A DNA stretch of 15,786 bases from Oscillospiraceae bacterium (GCA_031266295.1 JAISBH010000065.1:1-15786), one strand, 5' to 3'. Counted from the stretch's first letter, positions 6,212-14,200 are shown. The notes: generated by a model from the letters alone, not told the origin. Numbers and translations: made by a program.

Positions 6212-7101
6212 ACCAGTCCCATCACCGCGCCCAGCAAAGCGCCCAGCCAAACGATCGCGCGCAGCTCACGCTTCATTATACCGAGTATCATGCGCTCCAC
6301 TTCGCGCACGTCGAGACTGTCGATATGCGCGCGGAGTATCGCGCCGATATCGATCGCTTCCAGCGCGCGGTCGAGCCGTTCTCGAACCAAGCGCTCATAG
6401 GCGGCCATGGCCGCTTCTTTGACGCGCGGGACATACGGTTCGGCTCGGCTATACCAGCGGGCGACTGTCGTATCAAGGGATTCGTTAATCACGCCTTTGA
6501 CGAGGGTCTCGATCCACTGCGCGCCGTGTTCGTCGACCATGTCGCGGATGGCCTTGGCCAGGCGATCCGACATCGACTTGTTGAACCGATCGTCCCAGAA
6601 TAATCGCAGCGGCGCGAACGGCGTCGTAGTGATGCGTGAGCGCAGATCAGCCATGACCTGCTCGGCCAGCGTCGTCTCAAAGCCGCTTGCGGTCAGCCGC
6701 TCGCTCATCGTCCCGGAGAGCGTCTTGATTATACCGTCGATCTGCGCCTCGAGTTTTTCAGGTTCTACGGTCGAGGGGATAAGCTCACGCGCGGCGCGTT
6801 CATCGCGCGCCGCGTTCTCACACAGATCGTCGATGACGCGGCTGATCCTCTCGCGCATCGCGTCGGACAGAAGCGCGCGCTGAAGCACCTCGCCGCTCAG
6901 CAGCTCGGAACCGACCAGCCCGCCCACGGCCTGAGAGAGCCGGTATCGGCTCTTCGGTATCAAGCCCGGCGTGAACGGCAACCGCCGCCCAAACAGGTAC
7001 TTCGGATCACGCGGGCGAAAGAGCATCCGCACGGCTATGTCATTGGTGATGTATCCGATCACCGCGCCAACGCCGGGACCGGTCAGCCATTGCCAATTCA
7101 T
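6190..7101 (-). CDS. DUF445 family membrane protein
   Basis: 303 aa. The N-terminus has the family pattern: a hydrophobic stretch around 5-27 containing GYITNDIAVRMLFRP (16-30), then PFTPGLIPK (42-50). The middle is a long, charged, mostly helical region. A second hydrophobic segment sits at the C-terminus (about 283-301). This matches the DUF445/YheB-type proteins of Firmicutes, which are membrane-attached and of unknown function. It is the last gene of the minus-strand run, 20 nt after the Gfo/Idh/MocA gene. The ribosome binding site is weak (CGGG about 12 nt upstream), which suggests coupling to upstream translation. A 13-bp palindrome, ATACTG-A-CAGTAT on the plus strand (7100-7112), overlaps the start codon. 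Confidence 0.85.
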   Translation of the reverse strand: MNWQWLTGPGVGAVIGYITNDIAVRMLFRPRDPKYLFGRRLPFTPGLIPKSRYRLSQAVGGLVGSELLSGEVLQRALLSDAMRERISRVIDDLCENAARDERAARELIPSTVEPEKLEAQIDGIIKTLSGTMSERLTASGFETTLAEQVMADLRSRITTTPFAPLRLFWDDRFNKSMSDRLAKAIRDMVDEHGAQWIETLVKGVINESLDTTVARWYSRAEPYVPRVKEAAMAAYERLVRERLDRALEAIDIGAILRAHIDSLDVREVERMILGIMKRELRAIVWLGALLGAVMGLVNALMPV

Positions 7102-7121
7102 ACTGACAGTATACCCGCTGC

Positions 7122-8183
7122 TTAAGCGGTGACTTCGCGGCCCAGCGCGGCGGATTCGTACAGCATATCCATCAGGCGCGACGTCTTGATGGCTTGATCG
7201 ATGTTGGCCTTGGTCTTGACCCCATCCTTTGATTTGAGTATGAAGTCGCGGATCTCCTCGTCGTACATGTTCTCCTTCGTGAACTGATACTTGGTCTCTG
7301 TCAGCATACCGTCACGAGTGCCGTACAGCGTGAAGTCGCCGCCGTACTTCAGCCGCGCGCCGCCCTTGTCGCCGAGGAAGTCGATGTACGTGTCGCTCTC
7401 GCCGATATTCTGCGCCCACGCGCCGTTCAGGCTGATGGTCGGGCCGTCCGTGCGCACCAGTCCAGTCACGAACTCCTCCACGTCATTGACGCCCGAATAG
7501 TCAGGCGGCCCAGCCCACATGCCTGTGAATACATAGTCCTTCATGTTCGCGCCCAGCTTGGCGTATGTCGCCGCCGATGCCGCCTTGACAATCGGATCCT
7601 GCGCGCAGTAGAGAATCAGGTCTAGATAATGCACGCCCCAGTCGATCAGCACGCCGCCTCCGGCCATTGATTTCGTTGTGAACGGTCCGCCCATGCCCGG
7701 TATCGATCTGTACGCGCGGAAGTTGCACACGATGTGATATATGCCGCCCAACTCGCCGGACGCGATCAGTCGCTCCAGCTTGCACACAGCAGTGTTGAAG
7801 CGGTTACATACGCCTATGTTGAGAATACTGCCGGATTCGTCCGCAGCGCGCTGCATGTCTGCGGCGATTTTCGCGTTGACGGCGGCGGGTTTCTCGCACA
7901 GGACGTGCTTCCCGGCCTTCAGCAGGTCAATCGTGATCGGCGCGTGCGAATAGTTGGGCGTGCAGACGGATACGCATTTCAGCTCCGGATCGCTCAGAAT
8001 ATCTCGGTAGTCGGTCAGCGCCTCGCCCTTGCCATAGTCGTCGCGCAGTTTTTGCGCGCGATCGGGCAGGATATCGACGAAATACTTGATCTCGGCGATA
8101 TCGGACGCGGCCTTATAACCGGGCATGTGCGCGCTCGTGCCGATGGTACCGCAGCCAATAATGGCTGTTTTGGTCAGAGACAT
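7122..8183 (-). CDS. Gfo/Idh/MocA-family oxidoreductase (canonical)
   Basis: 353 aa. AGGAGG lies 7 nt before the ATG at 8183. The Rossmann domain has the normal nucleotide-binding loop GCGTIG (10-15), CTPNYSH (74-80) and the EKP motif (97-99). The second domain has DWGVHYLD (181-188), with His185 at the usual catalytic position together with Lys98. Members act on sugars, cyclitols or related polyols with NAD(P). It differs from the atypical member at 477-1457, so the two are not a recent duplication. It follows the Fe-S aldo/keto reductase by 36 nt and precedes DUF445 by 20 nt, consistent with one transcript. The substrate cannot be assigned. Confidence 0.92.
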   Translation of the reverse strand: MSLTKTAIIGCGTIGTSAHMPGYKAASDIAEIKYFVDILPDRAQKLRDDYGKGEALTDYRDILSDPELKCVSVCTPNYSHAPITIDLLKAGKHVLCEKPAAVNAKIAADMQRAADESGSILNIGVCNRFNTAVCKLERLIASGELGGIYHIVCNFRAYRSIPGMGGPFTTKSMAGGGVLIDWGVHYLDLILYCAQDPIVKAASAATYAKLGANMKDYVFTGMWAGPPDYSGVNDVEEFVTGLVRTDGPTISLNGAWAQNIGESDTYIDFLGDKGGARLKYGGDFTLYGTRDGMLTETKYQFTKENMYDEEIRDFILKSKDGVKTKANIDQAIKTSRLMDMLYESAALGREVTA

Positions 8184-8219
8184 ATGGATTCCTCCTAATT
8201 ATTGACTATGATACCCATA

Positions 8220-9476
8220 TCAGCCGTTCGCCGCATCCTCGGCCCGTTTTCTATTCTTCTTCCCGCGACCAAAAAACAACCGGAACGCGGGCAACATGAA
8301 CGGTAAATCTACCCGGCGCGCAACACGTCTCAACTCGTCGGGTATCGCGATAGACTGCGGACACTTCTTGACGCACACACCGCAGCCGACGCAACGCCGC
8401 GCGCCGGAGTAATGATCGGGATCGGACGCGCCGACGGCCGTGAGATAATTCTTAAAACCATCGAAGTAAGACACCCCGTATGTCATGTTATACGCGGCGA
8501 AACAGCCGGGGATATTCACGCCCTTGGGGCACGGCAAACAGTACGCGCAACCGGTGCAGCGCACGCGGTTCGCGTCCGTGATAGAGGCGCGCGCCTTATC
8601 GAACACCGCCATATCGTCGGCGGTGAGATGTCCCGGTTCGGCGTTCTGTGTCGCGCCGATGTTGTCGCGGAGCTGATCCATCGCGTTCATACCGGACAGT
8701 ATGACCGTGACCTCGGGCTGGTTCAGCAGCCAGCGCATACCCCACTGCGCGGGCGACCAATCCGAATGCGGGGATCCGGCTAATACGGCGGCGGTCTTCT
8801 TGGGAGGGTTGGCCAGCTTTCCGCCCAACAGCGGCTCCATTATGATTACAGCCAGACCCTTGGCCGCTATCGCGCGCAGCCCGTCAACCCCGGCTTGATC
8901 AAGCGGATTAAGATAATTATACTGTATCTGGACGAATTCCCACGGGTACATGTCCAGCAGCCGCATGAAGTTCGTCTTCGAGCCATGGAATGAGAAGCCG
9001 ATCCGCCGTATCTGTCCTGACGCTTTCTTCCCGGCTATCCACCGCTCAATGCCCAACCCTGTCAGGCGATCCCATGTGCCCGGCGCGCCCAGATTGTGTA
9101 TCAGGTAATAATCGATGTGATCCGTACGCAGGCGGCGCAGCGATTCGTTGAATATCCGGTCGAAGTCCTCGTATGAATTACAGCCGAACGCGGGCAGTTT
9201 GGTCGCGATGTTGACGCGGTCGCGCAGGCGATGCGCCTCAAGGATGCCGCCCAGCGTCTCTTCGCTGCCGCCGTATATATACGCCGTGTCAAAGTAGTTC
9301 ACGCCTCGTTCGACCGCTTCCAGTATCAACTGCGCCGTCTTAGCTGAATCATGTCCGCCGCCCAACGCACGCGGGAAGCGCATACAGCCGAATCCCAGCG
9401 CGGATAACGGTTGCCCCGTTTGGGGGTCAAGGCGGGTTTGAACCCGCGCGGCCTCCAGTTTTTCTTGTACTGCCAT
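8220..9476 (-). CDS. Aldo/keto reductase with C-terminal 4Fe-4S ferredoxin-like domain
   Basis: 418 aa. GGGAGG lies 5 nt upstream of the ATG at 9476. Residues 15-290 form the aldo/keto reductase barrel: GFGCMRFP (28-35), YFDTAYIYG (61-69) with Asp63 and Tyr68, Lys93 in ATKLP, and YLIHNLG with His127. The C-terminal part carries two Cys clusters: CTGCAYCLPCP (Cys307, 310, 313, 316) and CVGCGVCVKKCP (Cys362, 365, 368, 372), enough for two [4Fe-4S] centres. The end (about 395-418) is basic. This architecture is common and mostly uncharacterised in anaerobes, and points to electron exchange with ferredoxin or a similar carrier. It lies 17 nt after YigZ and 36 nt before the Gfo/Idh/MocA gene. Confidence 0.93.
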   Translation of the reverse strand: MAVQEKLEAARVQTRLDPQTGQPLSALGFGCMRFPRALGGGHDSAKTAQLILEAVERGVNYFDTAYIYGGSEETLGGILEAHRLRDRVNIATKLPAFGCNSYEDFDRIFNESLRRLRTDHIDYYLIHNLGAPGTWDRLTGLGIERWIAGKKASGQIRRIGFSFHGSKTNFMRLLDMYPWEFVQIQYNYLNPLDQAGVDGLRAIAAKGLAVIIMEPLLGGKLANPPKKTAAVLAGSPHSDWSPAQWGMRWLLNQPEVTVILSGMNAMDQLRDNIGATQNAEPGHLTADDMAVFDKARASITDANRVRCTGCAYCLPCPKGVNIPGCFAAYNMTYGVSYFDGFKNYLTAVGASDPDHYSGARRCVGCGVCVKKCPQSIAIPDELRRVARRVDLPFMLPAFRLFFGRGKKNRKRAEDAANG

Positions 9477-9493
9477 TGTTCCTCCCAGTGCGG

Positions 9494-10168
9494 CTATTCA
9501 GGCCACATCTCATACGCGCGTGCAGTATCAATGATACGCACGCGCGCGTTGGTGGTTTCTCGAACCCGACGCAGAACCAGCTCTTCGTCGCAGGTTCGGG
9601 TCTTCAGCGTTGCGGTTATCTCATCGGTGTACGCGACGTCCATCCATGCGCAGGGCTGCGAGGAAACCGCGTACCTTAATGTATCCCATAACGAGTATGG
9701 TACAACCATCTTTATGAACGCAGTTGGTTCCATTATCGCGGAGCCGCAAGCGTCAAGCGCTGCGACGCACGCTTTACCATACGCGCGGGTAAGACCGCCC
9801 GCGCCCAACAAAGTCCCGCCGAAATAGCGCACCACGGCCACGCAGCAATCGACAATCCCGCGCGCCGTGATGGCGGCCAGTATCGGCGAACCCGCCGTGC
9901 CCGACGGTTCGCCAGCGTCCGACATGCGCTGCACAGCGGGTTGATTGCGCGAATCGCGTTCGACACGAAACGCGTGGCAGACATGGCTGGCCTCCCGATG
10001 TTCGCGGCGGACACGATCAAGGAACGCCCGCGCTTCATCCTCTGTAGTGACATGCGCACCCCAACCGATGAAGCGGGACTTCTTCTCGACAATCTCCGCC
10101 TGAGCCTCCCGCGCCAGCGTGCGGTAGGGTTCTAGCGGCGGGTCGGGCCGGTTGCCGCGCTCAGCCAT
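9494..10168 (-). CDS. YigZ/IMPACT family protein
   Basis: 224 aa. Family signatures are all present: EKKSRFIG (28-35), HVCHAFRV (62-69), SDAGEPSGTAGSPIL (83-97) and VVRYFGGTLLGAGGL (112-126). A C-terminal ACT-like DUF1949 part (about 148-216) follows. Length is typical. The family is cytosolic and of uncertain biochemical function; the eukaryotic relative IMPACT is linked to translation control through GCN1/GCN2. The start is 12 nt after the tyrS stop with no clear Shine-Dalgarno, which suggests translational coupling to tyrS. Confidence 0.92.
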   Translation of the reverse strand: MAERGNRPDPPLEPYRTLAREAQAEIVEKKSRFIGWGAHVTTEDEARAFLDRVRREHREASHVCHAFRVERDSRNQPAVQRMSDAGEPSGTAGSPILAAITARGIVDCCVAVVRYFGGTLLGAGGLTRAYGKACVAALDACGSAIMEPTAFIKMVVPYSLWDTLRYAVSSQPCAWMDVAYTDEITATLKTRTCDEELVLRRVRETTNARVRIIDTARAYEMWPE

Positions 10169-10180
10169 GCTGTGCTGCCG

Positions 10181-11404
10181 TCACCGCTGAACGGTCAGGC
10201 GGTGGAATGATTTCTTGCCCTTGCGCAGCAGCACGCCGTCGGACGGTATCGCCGCCGGATCGATCGTTTGGTCTACGGATTCCGCTTTAGCCTCGCCTAT
10301 GTAGACCGAACCGGACTGCACCAGTCGGCGCGCTTCGCTGTTGGACGCGGCCAGCCCGCACAGCGTGAGGATGGTCGTGACGCGCGCATCTTTCTCGAAT
10401 TGGGACAGCGGCAGTGCCGTCGTCGGGATGGCGGCTGAATCTGCGCCGCCTGCGAACAGAGCGGCGGCGGCCTGCTGCGCCTTCTCCGCCTCATCCTTGC
10501 CGTGGATCAGCGCGGTCGTTTCGTAGGCGAGGATACGCTTGGCGTCGTTGATGTTCGCGCCGGGCGCGAAGAGCGCCGCTATCTCAGGCATCGGCAGGAA
10601 CGTCAGCAGGTTCAGGCACTGACGAATCTCGCTGTCGGGCTGATTGCGCCAGTATTGATAGAATTCGTATGGACTCATCCGGTCGGGATCAAGCCACACC
10701 GCGCCCTTGGCGGTCTTGCCCATCTTCTCGCCCTCGGCGTTGAGCAGCAGTTTGATCGTGAACGCGAACGCGTCCTGATGCTCCTTGCGGCGGATCAGGT
10801 CGGCCCCTGCCAGTATGTTGCTCCATTGGTCGTCGCCGCCTACCTGCAAACGGCAGTTGTAACGGCGGAACAACTCCAGGTAATCATAGCTCTGCATGAG
10901 CATGTAGTTAAACTCCAGGAAGGTAAGCCCCTTCTCCATCCGCTGCTTGTAGCACTCGGCGGTCAACATGCGGTTGACGGAGAAGTGCGCGCCCACCTCG
11001 CGCAGGAAGCTGACATAGTTCAGTTTCAGCAGCCAGTCCGCATTGTTGACCATTATCGCGTTTCCGGCCGAGAAATCAATGAAGCGGCTCATCTGCCTCT
11101 GAACGCCGGCCACGTTGCGCTCGATATCCTCGATCGAGAGCGTGGGGCGCAGTTCGGTCTTGCCGGTCGGATCGGCCACCATCGCGGTGCCGCCGCCCAT
11201 CAGCACGATGGGCTTATGCCCCGCGTCCTGCATTCGCTTGATCACCAGAACGGGGATATAGTGTCCGAAATGCAGGCTGTCGGCCGTCGGATCGAACCCC
11301 ACGTAGAATGACGTCGGCTCGCGTTCCAGCTGCTTGTAGAGATCGTCCTCGTAAACGGTCTGCGCGAGGTATCCGCGTTCCTTGAGCGTATCCAGAATGT
11401 GCAT
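10181..11404 (-). CDS. tyrS: Tyrosyl-tRNA synthetase
   Basis: 407 aa. The ATG at 11404 follows GAAGGAG by 7 nt. The upstream in-frame TTG at 11422 lies before that site and is not the start. The class I synthetase core shows YVGFDPTADSLHFGH (34-48) with the HIGH-type motif HFGH (45-48), LQVGGDDQWSNI (186-197), which belongs to the tyrosine and tRNA site, and KMGKT (227-231) in place of KMSKS. A C-terminal S4 RNA-binding domain spans about 341-405. It charges tRNA-Tyr with tyrosine in the cytosol. It heads the tyrS-yigZ pair. The 120-nt space before it holds a short leader ORF and a hairpin rather than a T-box (see those entries). Confidence 0.97.
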   Translation of the reverse strand: MHILDTLKERGYLAQTVYEDDLYKQLEREPTSFYVGFDPTADSLHFGHYIPVLVIKRMQDAGHKPIVLMGGGTAMVADPTGKTELRPTLSIEDIERNVAGVQRQMSRFIDFSAGNAIMVNNADWLLKLNYVSFLREVGAHFSVNRMLTAECYKQRMEKGLTFLEFNYMLMQSYDYLELFRRYNCRLQVGGDDQWSNILAGADLIRRKEHQDAFAFTIKLLLNAEGEKMGKTAKGAVWLDPDRMSPYEFYQYWRNQPDSEIRQCLNLLTFLPMPEIAALFAPGANINDAKRILAYETTALIHGKDEAEKAQQAAAALFAGGADSAAIPTTALPLSQFEKDARVTTILTLCGLAASNSEARRLVQSGSVYIGEAKAESVDQTIDPAAIPSDGVLLRKGKKSFHRLTVQR

Positions 11405-11408
11405 ATAG

Positions 11409-11492
11409 TTACTCCTTCTCAATGGGCGATGTCTTATACGGGATCATGAAGATCGATCCCGCATACGCCCGGCTATCGTATCTATGAGCCAA
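11409..11492 (-). CDS. Candidate leader peptide upstream of tyrS
   Basis: A short ORF of 27 codons starts at TTG 11492, 8 nt after AAGGGGGG, and stops 4 nt before the tyrS ATG. A GTG start at 11501 would give 30 codons but overlaps that site. Three of 27 residues are Tyr (positions 5, 10 and 19), in RYDS, AYAG and PYKT. The last codons, GAG-AAG-GAG, form the tyrS Shine-Dalgarno, so translation of this ORF should affect tyrS initiation. The Tyr content and the hairpin across its second half suggest a tyrosine-sensing attenuator, but this is inference. It could be a chance ORF. Confidence 0.35.
   Translation of the reverse strand: MAHRYDSRAYAGSIFMIPYKTSPIEKE
11424..11470 (-). promoter_or_regulatory. 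Leader stem-loop upstream of the tyrS ribosome binding site
   Basis: On the minus strand TATGCGGGATC (11465-11455) pairs with GATCCCGTATA (11445-11435) over 11 bp with one G-U, around a 9-nt loop. An outer GGGCG/CGCCC stem closes it across a 6-nt bulge. It ends 4 nt before AGAAGGAG. No U-tract follows, so it is not an intrinsic terminator as it stands. Two of the three Tyr codons of the leader ORF lie inside the structure. Confidence 0.45.
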
Positions 11493-11514
11493 GAGCGTCA
11501 CCCCCCTTCAAGAC

Positions 11515-11542
11515 TATATATTCGCTAAATAACCTGCGCCAA
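11515..11542 (-). promoter_or_regulatory. Candidate internal promoter for tyrS
   Basis: On the minus strand TTGGCG (11542-11537) and TATATA (11520-11515) are separated by 16 nt. The -35 lies within the last codons of the aminotransferase gene. The start would be near 11508, just before the AAGGGGGG of the leader ORF. This would allow tyrS-yigZ to be expressed separately from the upstream genes. Confidence 0.4.
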
Positions 11543-12679
11543 CGCGTCCAGACCTCGATCGATCGTATCCGGATCGCTGTTGGAGAAGTTCAGTCTCAAC
11601 GTTTCGTCATGCCCGCCGTCGCAGTAGAAGTGCGTACCCGGCACGAACGCCACCTTCCGCTGTATCGCGCGATCCAGCACGGCTCGCGCGTCGACGCCCT
11701 TGGGCAGCTTACCCCACACGAACAGCCCACCTTCCGGCGTGGTATGCTCCAACCCCATCCGATCCAGGCCGTCGAGCATCCGACGCAAGCGTTCGCCGTA
11801 CAGCGCGCGCAGTTCGGCCAGATGGCCCGGCAGGAATCCCTGGCTCAGATACCGCGCGACTATCGCTTGAGACAGCTGATCGGTATGCAGATCGGTGGAC
11901 TGCTTGCCAATGACCAGCTTGCGCATCAGGTCGGGCGGAGCGGCGACTACGCCCACGCGCAATCCGGGTGAAATCAGCTTCGAGAAGCTGGCCATATACA
12001 GCACGCGGCCGGACTGGTCAAACGAGTGGATCGTCGGAAGCGTCTCGCCCGAGTAGCGCAGATCGCGGTATGGATCGTCTTCCAGTATATATATGTCGTA
12101 GCGCGCGGCCAGTGCGGCGATGGCTTTGCGCCGCTCAACACAGAGGGTAACGCCCGTCGGATTCTGGAATGTCGGGATCAGATAGACCAGTTTCGGGTGC
12201 GCGCTCTTGATAGCGTCTTCGAGCGCGTCGGGGATCACGCCGTCGCCGTCCGTCTGAATCGGGGAGAGATGAGCCTGGTACAGCCGCATCGTCTGGAACG
12301 CGCCGAGGAACGACGGGTTTTCGACAAGGATTGTGTCGCCGGGATCGATCAGAGCCTTGCACAGCAGGTCGATCGTCTGCGTGGTGCCGGAGACGGGCAG
12401 CAGCGTTTCAGGCGAGGCGTTGACGCCGCGTTCCGCAAGGAACGCGCTGGCCGCTTCTTTCAAAGCGGGCCAACCTTCCGAACCGCCATACTGCAGTATG
12501 CGCTTACCGTCCTCGGCCAGAGCTTCACGCGCCAGATCGGATATGCGCCCATTCTCAAGCGCCTCGGCGGCGGGGTTCCCGCCGGCGAACGATATGACGC
12601 CCGGCTGAGCGATTATCTTGAATATCTCGCGGATGGCGCTGCCGGTTATTCCATTATAACGAGCCGCGAACGATGGCAT
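11525..12679 (-). CDS. PLP-dependent class I/II aminotransferase (2-aminoadipate/aromatic type)
   Basis: 384 aa. AGGAGG lies 8 nt before the ATG at 12679. It is a fold-type I aminotransferase: ISFAGGNP (29-36), LQYGGSEGW (62-70), NPTG (173-176), EDDPYRDLRY (200-209) with the Asp that pairs with the PLP ring nitrogen, SFSKLISPGLRVG (231-243) with Lys234 as the Schiff-base residue, and a C-terminal LRLNFS with the carboxylate-binding Arg. The pattern matches the LysN/ARO8-like group, which uses 2-aminoadipate, aromatic or branched amino acids. It has no N-terminal helix-turn-helix, so it is an enzyme and not a MocR-type regulator. It starts 12 nt after the MATE gene stop, with its ribosome binding site overlapping the end of that gene. 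Confidence 0.92.
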   Translation of the reverse strand: MPSFAARYNGITGSAIREIFKIIAQPGVISFAGGNPAAEALENGRISDLAREALAEDGKRILQYGGSEGWPALKEAASAFLAERGVNASPETLLPVSGTTQTIDLLCKALIDPGDTILVENPSFLGAFQTMRLYQAHLSPIQTDGDGVIPDALEDAIKSAHPKLVYLIPTFQNPTGVTLCVERRKAIAALAARYDIYILEDDPYRDLRYSGETLPTIHSFDQSGRVLYMASFSKLISPGLRVGVVAAPPDLMRKLVIGKQSTDLHTDQLSQAIVARYLSQGFLPGHLAELRALYGERLRRMLDGLDRMGLEHTTPEGGLFVWGKLPKGVDARAVLDRAIQRKVAFVPGTHFYCDGGHDETLRLNFSNSDPDTIDRGLDALAQVI

Positions 12680-12691
12680 GGTCGCCGCCTC

Positions 12692-14200
12692 CTATATCGA
12701 TTCGTACAGAACGCCGGTATCCTTGAGAACGTTTGTTTTCCAGCGGCCTGTCAGCAAGAATATCCCTATTACCAGCAGCGTGCCCGCGCTGGCCACCGGC
12801 GCGCCCAGTCCCACGCCCTTCATGCCCATGTCGAAATACACGGCGAACAGGTAACACGCGGGGATGCGCAGCAGCACCGACGACAACAGGTTGTTTATCA
12901 TCGCGAACACGGTGTGCCCGCCTCCGACAAACAGGCTGCCTGCGTTGAATATGATCGGGATCAGCAGGAAGTCGTACGAGAACACGTTCAGGTACATCAC
13001 GCCCGCCTCGACCACCTCCGGCTCGCGGCTGAACAGTATGATTGCCCATTCCGGCCTGATCCTCATTACGAAGAAGAACAGGTAAGTGATGACCATCGAA
13101 AATACTGTGCCCAGAACCGTCGCGTGAACCGCGCGATCGAGGCGGTTCGCCCCCATATTCTGCGCGACCATGGTCGATACCGACATCGCGACCGCCTGGG
13201 TCGGCATGAACGCGAAGCTGCTGAACTTACCCACCGCGCCCACCGCCGCCGATCCCACCACGCCGCCCACGATATTCACAATGGCCGTGACGAACAGGAA
13301 CGACAGGCTGGTGACCGTGTTGGCTATGCTGGTCGGCAGGCCGATCTTAAATATCAGGCGCAGCTGCTTACGGTCGATGCGGAATGATTTCAGTTTGAAA
13401 TCAAACTGGAAGTTATTCTTCTTCATGAACGCGATGCACAGGATGACGCTCATCGCCTGGGATATGACCGTAGCCAGCGCCGCGCCGAACGCGCTCCACT
13501 TGAACACCGCGACGAACAGTAAGTCGAGAAATATATTCGTGACGCACGCCGCCGCGACGAACCACAGCGGATGCTTTGAATCGCCCATGCCGCGCAGTAT
13601 CGCGGCCAGCGCGTTGTAGCCGAATATGAAAATAATGCCCGTCACCGTCACGGTCAAGTAACTGCGGCTCTCGGCGAAAGACTCCGCAGGCGTACGGATC
13701 AGGTTTAGTATCGGGTCGATCGCGAACAGCACGCCGATCGTGATGATGAAACCCAGCATAAGCAGCACAGTAATGATCGTGCTGGTGACGTCCGCGAGCG
13801 CCTTGTTGTTCTTCGCGCCAATGTGCTGCCCTATCAGCACCGTCGCGCCAACGCACAGACCTACGACCACTATCGTCAGTATAAACGTTACCTGACCGCC
13901 TATGTTGACGCCGCTCATCGCCGCCGAGCCACTGAAGTTGCCCACAATGAGCATATCCGCTACGTTGTAAAGCGACTGTATGATGTTGGATGCCAAAAAC
14001 GGCAGAGCGAACAAGATCATCTTGCGCAGCACGCTGCCCTCCGACAGATTGTTGCCCAGTCCGGTCTTCACGAAGTGGTTTTCAGGCTCGGCGGGCATGT
14101 CGGATTCAATGTCCCGCACCAATTCCAGCGGCTGCGTCGGTTCGAACGGTTGCTCTGGCTCGAACTGCCGCGCCGCCGCAGTGTTTGTCTTGTCGTTCAA
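12692..14200 (-). CDS. MATE family multidrug/cation efflux transporter
   Basis: 502 aa. The start is a TTG at 14200, with AGGAG about 10 nt upstream; the next in-frame Met (35) has no site. The protein has about 12 hydrophobic segments in two MatE halves (about 60-225 and 285-450), with FALPFLASNIIQSLYNVAD (64-82), GNNLSEG before the first helix, AAILRGMGDSKHP in the first half and GLPTSIANTVTSL opening the second. The family exports drugs or metabolites using Na+ or H+ gradients across the cytoplasmic membrane. The first 50 residues are an acidic, Pro-rich cytosolic extension with two near-repeats, FEPEQP and FEPTQP (13-24), longer than usual. It lies 19 nt after the CNNM/CorC gene and 12 nt before the aminotransferase. 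Confidence 0.92.
   Translation of the reverse strand: MNDKTNTAAARQFEPEQPFEPTQPLELVRDIESDMPAEPENHFVKTGLGNNLSEGSVLRKMILFALPFLASNIIQSLYNVADMLIVGNFSGSAAMSGVNIGGQVTFILTIVVVGLCVGATVLIGQHIGAKNNKALADVTSTIITVLLMLGFIITIGVLFAIDPILNLIRTPAESFAESRSYLTVTVTGIIFIFGYNALAAILRGMGDSKHPLWFVAAACVTNIFLDLLFVAVFKWSAFGAALATVISQAMSVILCIAFMKKNNFQFDFKLKSFRIDRKQLRLIFKIGLPTSIANTVTSLSFLFVTAIVNIVGGVVGSAAVGAVGKFSSFAFMPTQAVAMSVSTMVAQNMGANRLDRAVHATVLGTVFSMVITYLFFFVMRIRPEWAIILFSREPEVVEAGVMYLNVFSYDFLLIPIIFNAGSLFVGGGHTVFAMINNLLSSVLLRIPACYLFAVYFDMGMKGVGLGAPVASAGTLLVIGIFLLTGRWKTNVLKDTGVLYESI

Noticed and set aside
10502..11311. Plus-strand open frame of 269 codons opposite tyrS
   Set aside because: It is antisense to clear tyrS motifs, has no recognisable domain and has no ribosome binding site. 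It is a coding shadow.
11405..11524. T-box riboswitch before tyrS
   Set aside because: The space is only about 120 nt, there is no AGGGTGGNACCGCG-type T-box sequence, and there is no terminator with a U-tract. The AAGGGGGGTGACG stretch is only superficially similar.
12026..13387. Long plus-strand open frame of 453 codons
   Set aside because: It runs antisense across the well-supported aminotransferase and MATE genes. Its translation is rich in Arg, His and Gln without domain motifs, and it has no ribosome binding site. It is a shadow of GC-rich codons.
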